From Membranipora membranacea (taxonomy: Eukaryota > Bryozoa > Gymnolaemata > Cheilostomatida > Membraniporidae), in assembly GCA_914767715.1 (NCBI GenBank), contig OU612073.1, positions 25,110,001 to 25,174,000 of the forward strand: 64,000 nucleotides of DNA, given 5' to 3'. The notes beneath the pieces are model-generated. The model ran no database searches and was not told where the DNA came from. It worked only from the letters and a program-made list of their open reading frames with translations. The position numbers were made by a program, and so were the translations under genes. Below are positions 35,611 through 50,600 of this stretch, one piece after another (within the stretch, counting starts at the first letter, position 1; every line of letters starts with the position of its first letter).

Positions 35611-38600
35611 CTACAGTGTTGTGGATGTTACGGGGTTCAGACCGTGTACTAACACTGTAGGAGGTAGATTGTCTGTTAGCTGTGTCAGCTGTTCTAAGTA
35701 ATCATCAGCCAGAGACTGAGACGAGGGTGGAAGAGGTAAGTATAGATATACCACAGAGCTGGACGAACTCTGCTCGCTTATCATAGCATTCAAATCTACA
35801 ACAAATATCAAGTGGAGGAAATTATCACCTTGAGACAACCTTTAAACAAGCTGTCTAATTATCACCTCGGCACAGGTTATCAAGTTAAAAATCAAAAGCC
35901 ACACCAATAATATGTGTACATCTTGCTCTAGCTGTTCTCAAGAGTTTCTGCTCCAAATAAACAGAAGATTATGTCCTCCGATGAAGGTGATCTCTGAAGT
36001 GATAACAATAAAACTTGAGACTAACATAGCATTACGTGACGCAATGAGCTGCTCAAAATTTCATAGAGGAATATCCCATAAAGTTCAGTAGTCATATCAC
36101 TTGATGTTCACACGTGCCTTAGCACCTAGCATGTAATTATATCAAGTGTAATCCTGTTTCCTTTTATCTGTTAGAGCTTTTATTCATATCATCCATATAC
36201 TGGTCAGCCTTTAGAATATCTATTGGGATCCTTAGCAGTGCTAAACCTATAGTTTATTAGTATATAGGTATATAGGAGTAGGAGGTAGCTCAGTTGGTTA
36301 GAGCGCCTGCCCTGCCTGCCCTTTAATGCGCAAGCATTAAAGGTCCTGGATCCGAATCCCGCTGCGGTCTACTGACTACAGGGCTCATATGACGCCCCAG
36401 GTGTGCTCCGACCTGCCTGCAAACTGAGAGCCGAATACAGCGGCCGCGCCCTTAAGGCACTGATATTTCTCAGTCCTCGGATGGAGACAACTCTTGCGAT
36501 TTTAACCAATAGGTTACTAGTTTAATTTCATCAAAAAGGTGGATTTAGTCTCTAAGTGAGAAAAAGATCTAAAAATTGTTTCCTATTTTTTGGCTCACGG
36601 ATTTGAGACATCCAAGATACTAACCTTTGACATAATACTAACCTTTGACATATTCGTCGGGTAACATTGGTGTATCCATATGTAGATAGTTAGCTCTAAG
36701 TTCTGGTGGATATCGACTGTCTATGATATTACTCCAGTCTATAGCCACTATCTCAGCCTCGATACGAAGCTGGTTTAATATTATGGCTAACTTTCTCTTC
36801 TTAGTCTCAGTCTCTGTATCGTTACCTGTGACAAGAAAGTTTGATCTAAATTATCAACTAATCACTCAGTGAAATACGGTATTTGGAGAGAGTTGGCGAT
36901 GCTGAAACATCTGAACATGGCTGCTCTAAATTTGCAGGCATATTATGACACAACTCGTACAAAGGCTCGGTGAAAAATTGACTTTGTCAGAATTTGAACC
37001 AACGAAATTCGATGGGATGGCTCAGAAATCAGAAATAGTGTTCCCTAATGTAAGTTTTGATCCCATCTGCTACAGGCAATCCAGCGAGAAGATCATAGAA
37101 GACATTGACATCTTTAGAACGTATGATAAGTAGAAAGGAAGATTTGATCAATCTCATGTTGCTTGGTTGAATGCCACTTGATTCTTAGTTGAAATCTGTG
37201 CGATCTATTTCAAGATATATGTACACAAGATATATGTACACAAGATATATGTACACATAATCACAGAATTATCTTTGGCAACCTAGGCTCTGACTTCATG
37301 GTTGAAATAATGGCTTTTGAAAGTTTACATTAGGCTGTCCTAAGTATACATTCTATATTTCCCACCAGTTACATGTCTATGATTATTAATATCTATGTTG
37401 ACATCTGTCGGGACGCCTGCCTTACTTACTAGCATCTCTCGGGACGCCTGCCTTACTTACTAGCATCTCTCAGGACGCCTGCCTTACTTACTAGCCTTAC
37501 TAACTAGCCTTACTTACTAGCATGGCACATGAAGACCCTGAGAGAGGTAGAAGCCTTCCACCCCTTAACCATGTGTAGAACACAGGCTAATTGTAGTAGA
37601 AATAGACAACAGTTATCCATATAACTAGCGTTATCAGGCATCCACATGTTGACAGGCCAGACGTCTATGTATGTCTTGTTTCTGTAATGATAGATAGTTA
37701 AGGATAAACGGCGGTTCAGAGGTTCTTATATTTAGGTCCTATAGACTCTTATATGTTGAGTTTTTAGTTGAGTTGAATCCCTGAAATGATTTTTCCGTAT
37801 GCCAAGAGGAGTAAAGTATTTGCAGGAGGAAATGGATGAAATAGATAACATTAGGGATAGCTAACATTAGGGATAGCTAACATTTACTGACCCTCATACT
37901 TATTATAGAATCAAACCACGAAATTTAATACAAGCCAATATTTGTTCATCCCAAACCAGCCTTACTAAACTCTGGCTAACATTTACTCACTTGAAGATGG
38001 CTTCTTTGTTTAGATTATGGAAATGACGGAATAAGCAGACATTTTTCTGCATCTTCACGCAGTCCCTGACCATGTTCACGTATTCTATTCGACTGTGGAT
38101 GTGTTTATCGTGTCCCGGAGATCGTACGGAGCGGAAATAATTCACTGCCATGTTAGTCTCAGCTGTCTCTACAGCTCCAAAACCACTACAGTATACAGAA
38201 TACACTAATATATCACATAACATACATCTTACTAAACCACTACAGTATACAGAATACACTAATATATCACATAACATAGAGCTTACTAAACCACTTCAGT
38301 ATACAGAATACACTAATATATCACATAACATAGAGCTTACTAAACCACTACAGTATACAGAATACACTAATATATCACATAACATAGAGCTTACTAAACC
38401 ACTTCAGTATACAGAATACACTAATATATCACATAACATAGAGCTTACTTAACCACTACAGTATACAGAATACACTAATATATCACATAACATAGAGCTT
38501 ACTAAACCACTACAGTATACAGAATACACTAATATATCACATAACATAGAGCTTACTAAACCACTTCAGTATACAGAATACACTAATATATCACATAACA

Positions 38601-41600
38601 TAGAGCTTACTAAACCACTACAGTATACAGAATACACTAATATATCACATAACATAGAGCTTACTAAACCACTTCAGTATACAGAATACACTAATATATC
38701 ACATAACATAGAGCTTACTAAACCACTTCAGTATACAGAATACACTAATATATCACATAACATAGAGCTTACTTAACCACTACAGTATACAGAATACACT
38801 AATATATCACATAACATAGAGCTTACTAAACCACTTCAGTATACAGAATACACTAATATATCACATAACATAGAGCTTACTAAACCACTTCAGTATACAG
38901 AATACACTAATATATCACATAACATAGAGCTTACTTAACCACTACAGTATACAGAATACACTAATATATCACATAACATAGAGCTTACTAAACCACTACA
39001 GTATACAGAATACACTAATATATCACATAACATAGAGCTTACTAAACCACTTCAGTATACAGAATACACTAATATATCACATAACATAGAGCTTACTAAA
39101 CCACTTCAGTATACAGAATACACTAATATATCACATAACATAGAGCTTACTAAACCACTACAGTATACAGAATACACTAATATATCACATAACATACATC
39201 TTACTAAACCACTACAGTATACAGAATACACTAATATATCACATAACATAGAGCTTACTAAACCACTTCAGTATACAGAATACACTAATATATCACATAA
39301 CATAGAGCTTACTAAACCACTACAGTATACAGAATACACTAATATATCACATAACATAGAGCTTACTAAACCACTTCAGTATACAGAATACACTAATATA
39401 TCACATAACATAGAGCTTACTAAACCACTTCAGTATACAGAATACACTAATATATCACATAACATAGAGCTTACTAAACCACTTCAGTATACAGAATACA
39501 CTAATATATCACATAACATACATCTTACTAAACCACTACAGTATACAGAATACACTAATATATCACATAACATAGAGCTTACTAAACCACTTCAGTATAC
39601 AGAATACACTAATATATCACATAACATACATCTTACTAAACCACTTCAGTATACAGAATACACTAATATATCACATAACATAGAGCTTACTAAACCACTT
39701 CAGTATACAGAATACACTAATATATCACATAACATAGAGCTTACTAAACCACTACAGTATACAGAATACACTAATATATCACATAACATACATCTTACTA
39801 AACCACTACAGTATACAGAATACACTAATATATCACATAACATAGAGCTTACTAAACCACTACAGTATACAGAATACACTAATATATCACATAACATAGA
39901 GCTTACTAAACCACTTCAGTATACAGAATACACTAATATATCACATAACATAGAGCTTACTAAACCACTTCAGTATACAGAATACACTAATATATCACAT
40001 AACATAGAGCTTACTAAACCACTTCAGTATACAGAATACACTAATATATCACATAACATAGAGCTTACTAAACCACTTCAGTATACAGAATACACTAATA
40101 TATCACATAACATAGAGCTTACTAAACCACTACAGTATACAGAATACACTAACATATCACATAACATAGAGCTTACTAAACCACTACAGTATACAGAATA
40201 CACTAATATATCACATAACATAGAGCTTACTAAACCACTACAGTATACAGAATACACTAATATATCACATAACATAGAGCTTACTAAACCACTTCAGTAT
40301 ACAGAATACACTAATATATCACATAACATAGAGCTTACTAAACCACTACAGTATACAGAATACACTAATATATCACATAACATAGAGCTTACTAAACCAC
40401 TTCAGTATACAGAATACACTAATATATCACATAACATAGAGCTTACTAAACCACTTCAGTATACAGAATACACTAATATATCACATAACATAGAGCTTAC
40501 TAAACCACTTCAGTATACAGAATACACTAATATATCACATAACATAGAGCTTACTAAACCACTACAGTATACAGAATACACTAATATATCACATAACATA
40601 GAGCTTACTAAACCACTACAGTATACAGAATACACTAATATATCACATAACATAGAGCTTACTAAACCACTACAGTATACAGAATACACTAATATATCAC
40701 ATAACATAGAGCTTACTAAACCACTACAGTATACAGAATACACTAATATATCACATAACATAGAGCTTACTAAACCACTTCAGTATACAGAATACACTAA
40801 TATATCACATAACATAGAGCTTACTAAACCACTACAGTATACAGAATACACTAATATATCACATAACATAGAGCTTACTAAACCACTTCAGTATACAGAA
40901 TACACTAATATATCACATAACATAGAGCTTACTAAACCACTTCAGTATACAGAATACACTAATATATCACATAACATAGAGCTTACTAAACCACTTCAGT
41001 ATACAGAATACACTAATATATCACATAACATAGAGCTTACTTAACCACTACAGTATACAGAATACACTAATATATCACATAACATAGAGCTTACTAAACC
41101 ACTACAGTATACAGAATACACTAATATATCACATAACATAGAGCTTACTAAACCACTTCAGTATACAGAATACACTAATATATCACATAACATAGAGCTT
41201 ACTAAACCACTTCAGTATACAGAATACACTAATATATCACATAACATAGAGCTTACTAAACCACTACAGTATACAGAATACACTAATATATCACATAACA
41301 TAGAGCTTACTAAACCACTACAGTATACAGAATACACTAATATATCACATAACATAGAGCTTACTAAACCACTACAGTATACAGAATACACTAATATATC
41401 ACATAACATAGAGCTTACTAAACCACTTCAGTATACAGAATACACTAATATATCACATAACATAGAGCTTACTAAACCACTACAGTATACAGAATACACT
41501 AATATATCACATAACATAGAGCTTACTAAACCACTACAGTATACAGAATACACTAATATATCACATAACATAGAGCTTACTAAACCACTTCAGTATACAG

Positions 41601-44600
41601 AATACACTAATATATCACATAACATAGAGCTTACTAAACCACTACAGTATACAGAATACACTAATATATCACATAACATACATCTTACTAAACCACTTCA
41701 GTATACAGAATACACTAATATATCACATAACATAGAGCTTACTAAACCACTACAGTATACAGAATACACTAATATATCACATAACATAGAGCTTACTAAA
41801 CCACTTCAGTATACAGAATACACTAATATATCACATAACATACATCTTACTAAACCACTACAGTATACAGAATACACTAATATATCACATAACATAGAGC
41901 TTACTAAACCACTTCAGTATACAGAATACACTAATATATCACATAACATAGAGCTTACTAAACCACTACAGTATACAGAATACACTAATATATCACATAA
42001 CATAGAGCTTACTAAACCACTACAGTATACAGAATACACTAATATATCACATAACATAGAGCTTACTAAACCACTTCAGTATACAGAATACACTAATATA
42101 TCACATAACATAGAGCTTACTAAACCACTTCAGTATACAGAATACACTAATATATCACATAACATAGAGCTTACTTAACCACTACAGTATACAGAATACA
42201 CTAATATATCACATAACATAGAGCTTACTAAACCACTTCAGTATACAGAATACACTAATATATCACATAACATAGAGCTTACTTAACCACTACAGTATAC
42301 AGAATACACTAATATATCACATAACATAGAGCTTACTAAACCACTTCAGTATACAGAATACACTAATATATCACATAACATAGAGCTTACTAAACCACTT
42401 CAGTATACAGAATACACTAATATATCACATAACATAGAGCTTACTAAACCACTACAGTATACAGAATACACTAATATATCACATAACATAGAGCTTACTA
42501 AACCACTTCAGTATACAGAATACACTAATATATCACATAACATAGAGCTTACTAAACCACTTCAGTATACAGAATACACTAATATATCACATAACATAGA
42601 GCTTACTAAACCACTACAGTATACAGAATACACTCATATATCACATAACATAGAGCTTACTAAACCACTTCAGTATACAGAATACACTAATATATCACAT
42701 AACATAGAGCTTACTAAACCACTTCAGTATACAGAATACACTAATATATCACATAACATAGAGCTTACTAAACCACTTCAGTATACAGAATACACTAATA
42801 TATCACATAACATAGAGCTTACTAAACCACTTCAGTATACAGAATACACTAATATATCACATAACATAGAGCTTACTAAACCACTTCAGTATACAGAATA
42901 CACTAATATATCACATAACATAGAGCTTACTAAACCACTACAGTATACAGAATACACTAATATATCACATAACATAGAGCTTACTAAACCACTTCAGTAT
43001 ACAGAATACACTAATATATCACATAACATACATCTTACTAAACCACTACAGTATACAGAATACACTAATATATCACATAACATAGAGCTTACTAAACCAC
43101 TTCAGTATACAGAATACACTAATATATCACATAACATAGAGCTTACTAAACCACTTCAGTATACAGAATACACTAATATATCACATAACATAGAGCTTAC
43201 TAAACCACTACAGTATACAGAATACACTAATATATCACATAACATAGAGCTTACTAAACCACTACAGTATACAGAATACACTAATATATCACATAACATA
43301 GAGCTTACTAAACCACTTCAGTATACAGAATACACTAATATATCACATAACATACATCTTACTAAACCACTTCAGTATACAGAATACACTAATATATCAC
43401 ATAACATAGAGCTTACTAAACCACTACAGTATACAGAATACACTAATATATCACATAACATAGAGCTTACTAAACCACTTCAGTATACAGAATACACTAA
43501 TATATCACATAACATAGAGCTTACTAAACCACTTCAGTATACAGAATACACTAATATATCACATAACATAGAGCTTACTAAACCACTTCAGTATACAGAA
43601 TACACTAATATATCACATAACATAGAGCTTACTAAACCACTTCAGTATACAGAATACACTAATATATCACATAACATAGAGCTTACTTAACCACTACAGT
43701 ATACAGAATACACTAATATATCACATAACATAGAGCTTACTAAACCACTTCAGTATACAGAATACACTAATATATCACATAACATAGAGCTTACTAAACC
43801 ACTTCAGTATACAGAATACACTAATATATCACATAACATAGAGCTTACTAAACCACTACAGTATACAGAATACACTCATATATCACATAACATAGAGCTT
43901 ACTAAACCACTTCAGTATACAGAATACACTAATATATCACATAACATAGAGCTTACTAAACCACTTCAGTATACAGAATACACTAATATATCACATAACA
44001 TAGAGCTTACTAAACCACTACAGTATACAGAATACACTAATATATCACATAACATAGAGCTTACTAAACCACTTCAGTATACAGAATACACTAATATATC
44101 ACATAACATAGAGCTTACTAAACCACTTCAGTATACAGAATACACTAATATATCACATAACATAGAGCTTACTAAACCACTACAGTATACAGAATACACT
44201 AATATATCACATAACATAGAGCTTACTAAACCACTACAGTATACAGAATACACTAATATATCACATAACATAGAGCTTACTAAACCACTTCAGTATACAG
44301 AATACACTAATATATCACATAACATAGAGCTTACTAAACCACTTCAGTATACAGAATACACTAATATATCACATAACATAGAGCTTACTAAACCACTTCA
44401 GTATACAGAATACACTAATATATCACATAACATAGAGCTTACTAAACCACTTCAGTATACAGAATACACTAATATATCACATAACATAGAGCTTACTAAA
44501 CCACTACAGTATACAGAATACACTAATATATCACATAACATACATCTTACTAAACCACTACAGTATACAGAATACACTAATATATCACATAACATAGAGC

Positions 44601-47600
44601 TTACTAAACCACTTCAGTATACAGAATACACTAATATATCACATAACATACATCTTACTAAACCACTACAGTATACAGAATACACTAATATATCACATAA
44701 CATACATCTTACTAAACCACTACAGTATACAGAATACACTAATATATCACATAACATAGAGCTTACTAAACCACTACAGTATACAGAATACACTAATATA
44801 TCACATAACATACATCTTACTAAACCACTACAGTATACAGAATACACTAATATATCACATAACATAGAGCTTACTAAACCACTTCAGTATACAGAATACA
44901 CTAATATATCACATAACATAGAGCTTACTAAACCACTACAGTATACAGAATACACTAATATATCACATAACATAGAGCTTACTAAACCACTACAGTATAC
45001 AGAATACACTAATATATCACATAACATAGAGCTTACTAAACCACTACAGTATACAGAATACACTAATATATCACATAACATAGAGCTTACTAAACCACTA
45101 CAGTATACAGAATACACTAATATATCACATAACATACATCTTACTAAACCACTTCAGTATACAGAATACACTAATATATCACATAACATAGAGCTTACTA
45201 AACCACTTCAGTATACAGAATACACTAATATATCACATAACATACATCTTACTAAACCACTACAGTATACAGAATACACTAATATATCACATAACATACA
45301 TCTTACTAAACCACTACAGTATACAGAATACACTAATATATCACATAACATAGAGCTTACTAAACCACTTCAGTATACAGAATACACTAATATATCACAT
45401 AACATACATCTTACTAAACCACTACAGTATACAGAATACACTAATATATCACATAACATAGAGCTTACTAAACCACTTCAGTATACAGAATACACTAATA
45501 TATCACATAACATAGAGCTTACTTAACCACTACAGTATACAGAATACACTAATATATCACATAACATACATCTTACTAAACCACTACAGTATACAGAATA
45601 CACTAATATATCACATAACATACATCTTACTAAACCACTTCAGTATACAGAATACACTAATATATCACATAACATACATCTTACTAAACCACTACAGTAT
45701 ACAGAATACACTAATATATCACATAACATACATCTTACTAAACCACTACAGTATACAGAATACACTAATATATCACATAACATACATCTTACTAAACCAC
45801 TACAGTATACAGAATACACTAATATATCACATAACATAGAGCTTACTTAACCACTACAGTATACAGAATACACTAATATATCACATAACATAGAGCTTAC
45901 TAAACCACTTCAGTATACAGAATACACTAATATATCACATAACATAGAGCTTACTTAACCACTACAGTATACAGAATACACTAATATATCACATAACATA
46001 GAGCTTACTAAACCACTTCAGTATACAGAATACACTAATATATCACATAACATAGAGCTTACTAAACCACTTCAGTATACAGAATACACTAATATATCAC
46101 ATAACATAGAGCTTACTAAACCACTACAGTATACAGAATACACTCATATATCACATAACATAGAGCTTACTAAACCACTTCAGTATACAGAATACACTAA
46201 TATATCACATAACATAGAGCTTACTAAACCACTACAGTATACAGAATACACTAATATATCACATAACATAGAGCTTACTAAACCACTACAGTATACAGAA
46301 TACACTAATATATCACATAACATACATCTTACTAAACCACTTCAGTATACAGAATACACTAATATATCACATAACATAGAGCTTACTAAACCACTACAGT
46401 ATACAGAATACACTAATATATCACATAACATAGAGCTTACTAAACCACTACAGTATACAGAATACACTAATATATCACATAACATAGAGCTTACTAAACC
46501 ACTTCAGTATACAGAATACACTAATATATCACATAACATAGAGCTTACTAAACCACTACAGTATACAGAATACACTAATATATCACATAACATACATCTT
46601 ACTAAACCACTTCAGTATACAGAATACACTAATATATCACATAACATAGAGCTTACTTAACCACTACAGTATACAGAATACACTAATATATCACATAACA
46701 TACATCTTACTAAACCACTACAGTATACAGAATACACTAATATATCACATAACATAGAGCTTACTAAACCACTTCAGTATACAGAATACACTAATATATC
46801 ACATAACATAGAGCTTACTAAACCACTACAGTATACAGAATACACTAATATATCACATAACATACATCTTACTAAACCACTACAGTATACAGAATACACT
46901 AATATATCACATAACATAGAGCTTACTTAACCACTACAGTATACAGAATACACTAATATATCACATAACATACATCTTACTAAACCACTACAGTATACAG
47001 AATACACTAATATATCACATAACATACATCTTACTAAACCACTTCAGTATACAGAATACACTAATATATCACATAACATAGAGCTTACTAAACCACTACA
47101 GTATACAGAATACACTAATATATCACATAACATAGAGCTTACTAAACCACTACAGTATACAGAATACACTAATATATCACATAACATAGAGCTTACTAAA
47201 CCACTTCAGTATACAGAATACACTAATATATCACATAACATAGAGCTTACTAAACCACTACAGTATACAGAATACACTAATATATCACATAACATAGAGC
47301 TTACTAAACCACTTCAGTATACAGAATACACTAATATATCACATAACATAGAGCTTACTAAACCACTTCAGTATACAGAATACACTAATATATCACATAA
47401 CATACATCTTACTAAACCACTTCAGTATACAGAATACACTAATATATCACATAACATAGAGCTTACTAAACCACTTCAGTATACAGAATACACTAATATA
47501 TCACATAACATAGAGCTTACTTAACCACTACAGTATACAGAATACACTAATATATCACATAACATAGAGCTTACTAAACCACTTCAGTATACAGAATACA

Positions 47601-50600
47601 CTAATATATCACATAACATAGAGCTTACTAAACCACTACAGTATACAGAATACACTAATATATCACATAACATACATCTTACTAAACCACTTCAGTATAC
47701 AGAATACACTAATATATCACATAACATAGAGCTTACTTAACCACTACAGTATACAGAATACACTAATATATCACATAACATAGAGCTTACTAAACCACTT
47801 CAGTATACAGAATACACTAATATATCACATAACATAGAGCTTACTAAACCACTACAGTATACAGAATACACTAATATATCACATAACATAGAGCTTACTA
47901 AACCACTACAGTATACAGAATACACTAATATATCACATAACATAGAGCTTACTAAACCACTTCAGTATACAGAATACACTAATATATCACATAACATAGA
48001 GCTTACTAAACCACTTCAGTATACAGAATACACTAATATATCACATAACATAGAGCTTACTAAACCACTTCAGTATACAGAATACACTAATATATCACAT
48101 AACATAGAGCTTACTAAACCACTACAGTATACAGAATACACTAATATATCACATAACATAGAGCTTACTAAACCACTTCAGTATACAGAATACACTAATA
48201 TATCACATAACATACATCTTACTAAACCACTTCAGTATACAGAATACACTAATATATCACATAACATAGAGCTTACTAAACCACTACAGTATACAGAATA
48301 CACTAATATATCACATAACATAGAGCTTACTAAACCACTTCAGTATACAGAATACACTAATATATCACATAACATAGAGCTTACTAAACCACTTCAGTAT
48401 ACAGAATACACTAATATATCACATAACATAGAGCTTACTAAACCACTACAGTATACAGAATACACTAATATATCACATAACATAGAGCTTACTAAACCAC
48501 TTCAGTATACAGAATACACTAATATATCACATAACATACATCTTACTAAACCACTTCAGTATACAGAATACACTAATATATCACATAACATAGAGCTTAC
48601 TAAACCACTTCAGTATACAGAATACACTAATATATCACATAACATAGAGCTTACTAAACCACTACAGTATACAGAATACACTAATATATCACATAACATA
48701 GAGCTTACTAAACCACTACAGTATACAGAATACACTAATATATCACATAACATAGAGCTTACTAAACCACTACAGTATACAGAATACACTAATATATCAC
48801 ATAACATAGAGCTTACTAAACCACTTCAGTATACAGAATACACTAATATATCACATAACATAGAGCTTACTAAACCACTACAGTATACAGAATACACTAA
48901 TATATCACATAACATAGAGCTTACTAAACCACTACAGTATACAGAATACACTAATATATCACATAACATAGAGCTTACTAAACCACTACAGTATACAGAA
49001 TACACTAATATATCACATAACATAGAGCTTACTAAACCACTACAGTATACAGAATACACTAATATATCACATAACATAGAGCTTACTAAACCACTACAGT
49101 ATACAGAATACACTAATATATCACATAACATAGAGCTTACTAAACCACTACAGTATACAGAATACACTAATATATCACATAACATAGAGCTTACTAAACC
49201 ACTTCAGTATACAGAATACACTAATATATCACATAACATAGAGCTTACTAAACCACTACAGTATACAGAATACACTAATATATCACATAACATAGAGCTT
49301 ACTAAACCACTACAGTATACAGAATACACTAATATATCACATAACATAGAGCTTACTAAACCACTTCAGTATACAGAATACACTAATATATCACATAACA
49401 TAGAGCTTACTAAACCACTTCAGTATACAGAATACACTAATATATCACATAACATAGAGCTTACTAAACCACTACAGTATACAGAATACACTAATATATC
49501 ACATAACATAGAGCTTACTAAACCACTTCAGTATACAGAATACACTAATATATCACATAACATAGAGCTTACTTAACCACTACAGTATACAGAATACACT
49601 AATATGTTATACTAATTATATCATACACCAGTATAACACCAGTATAATGCTCAACAGAGTGACAGTATTAACCAAAGCAAATCTTTGTATATAATTTGCC
49701 AATAACTTTTAAATTTGAAAAAATATTTCATGTCACCATTCTTGATTTAATCAAAGACAAACTTACAACCGAGACCGCCGGGAGTGGGCGTGGAAAGTAT
49801 CTTTAGGGTTTGCCTCATCATAAAATCCGAGACAGATAGTGTTTGGTTTCATGCCTCCTAAACCCGAGACGCGGACCAACTGCTGTAATCCTTCCCGAAC
49901 TGAGTTAGCTAATGTTATCTCCACAAAGGCTTTGACCTATAATGGACAATTCATATCATAACAATAGGAAATTATGGTCTTACTTCTACAGTAGCAGTAA
50001 ACAGTAAACAGAACAGCAGGTTGCAATGACTAACAGATTTGAATGAAGAATCGATGAGTTTACCCAATCTATTGCTGTTTTCACTTAATTTTCTTGGTTA
50101 CTGATATCAATAAACAATAAGTCAATAAAACCGTACTCAATGAATTACAATATGGATTAAGCTTCTACCCAGACACACAAGTAAATATTTGAGGCTGAGC
50201 TTACAACAGACTTTAGGGATACTGAATACCAAATTGCAGATTTTGATTTATTGTATCGGAAACTATCGAATCAGAGAGCAGATAACTCACACCCTACCCT
50301 AAGTTGGCCCCATTTGTCTCCAACGCTCCTCTCACCTTGAGATAGTCGACAAGAGACATCCATTGTTTAAGTTCTGATAGCGCTGGATCTTTTCTACAAT
50401 CGTCTAGTTTACCAATCTTCACGTGTCCCAGTATGTATAAGCCTGACTTCTTCATATCATTGACAAAGTCTATGATGTTAGCGGAGTGTCTTGGGTTACT
50501 AACCATGTAGAGCATCTGAGGACGCCAGAACTTAACGTGATCCTTACGGCTATCTAACATTAACAGATACTTACGTACCTGGTGAAATATTAACGCCTGA

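Noticed and set aside
39700-49185. Many 65-119-residue minus-strand open frames with an 18-residue repeat inside the satellite
   Set aside because: They are a by-product of a 54-bp (18-codon) monomer and are broken by the common ACTTCAG and TACTTAACC variants; no independent gene evidence.
38179-49605. CRISPR array
   Set aside because: The units are contiguous identical 54-mers without unique spacers, in a eukaryotic intron.
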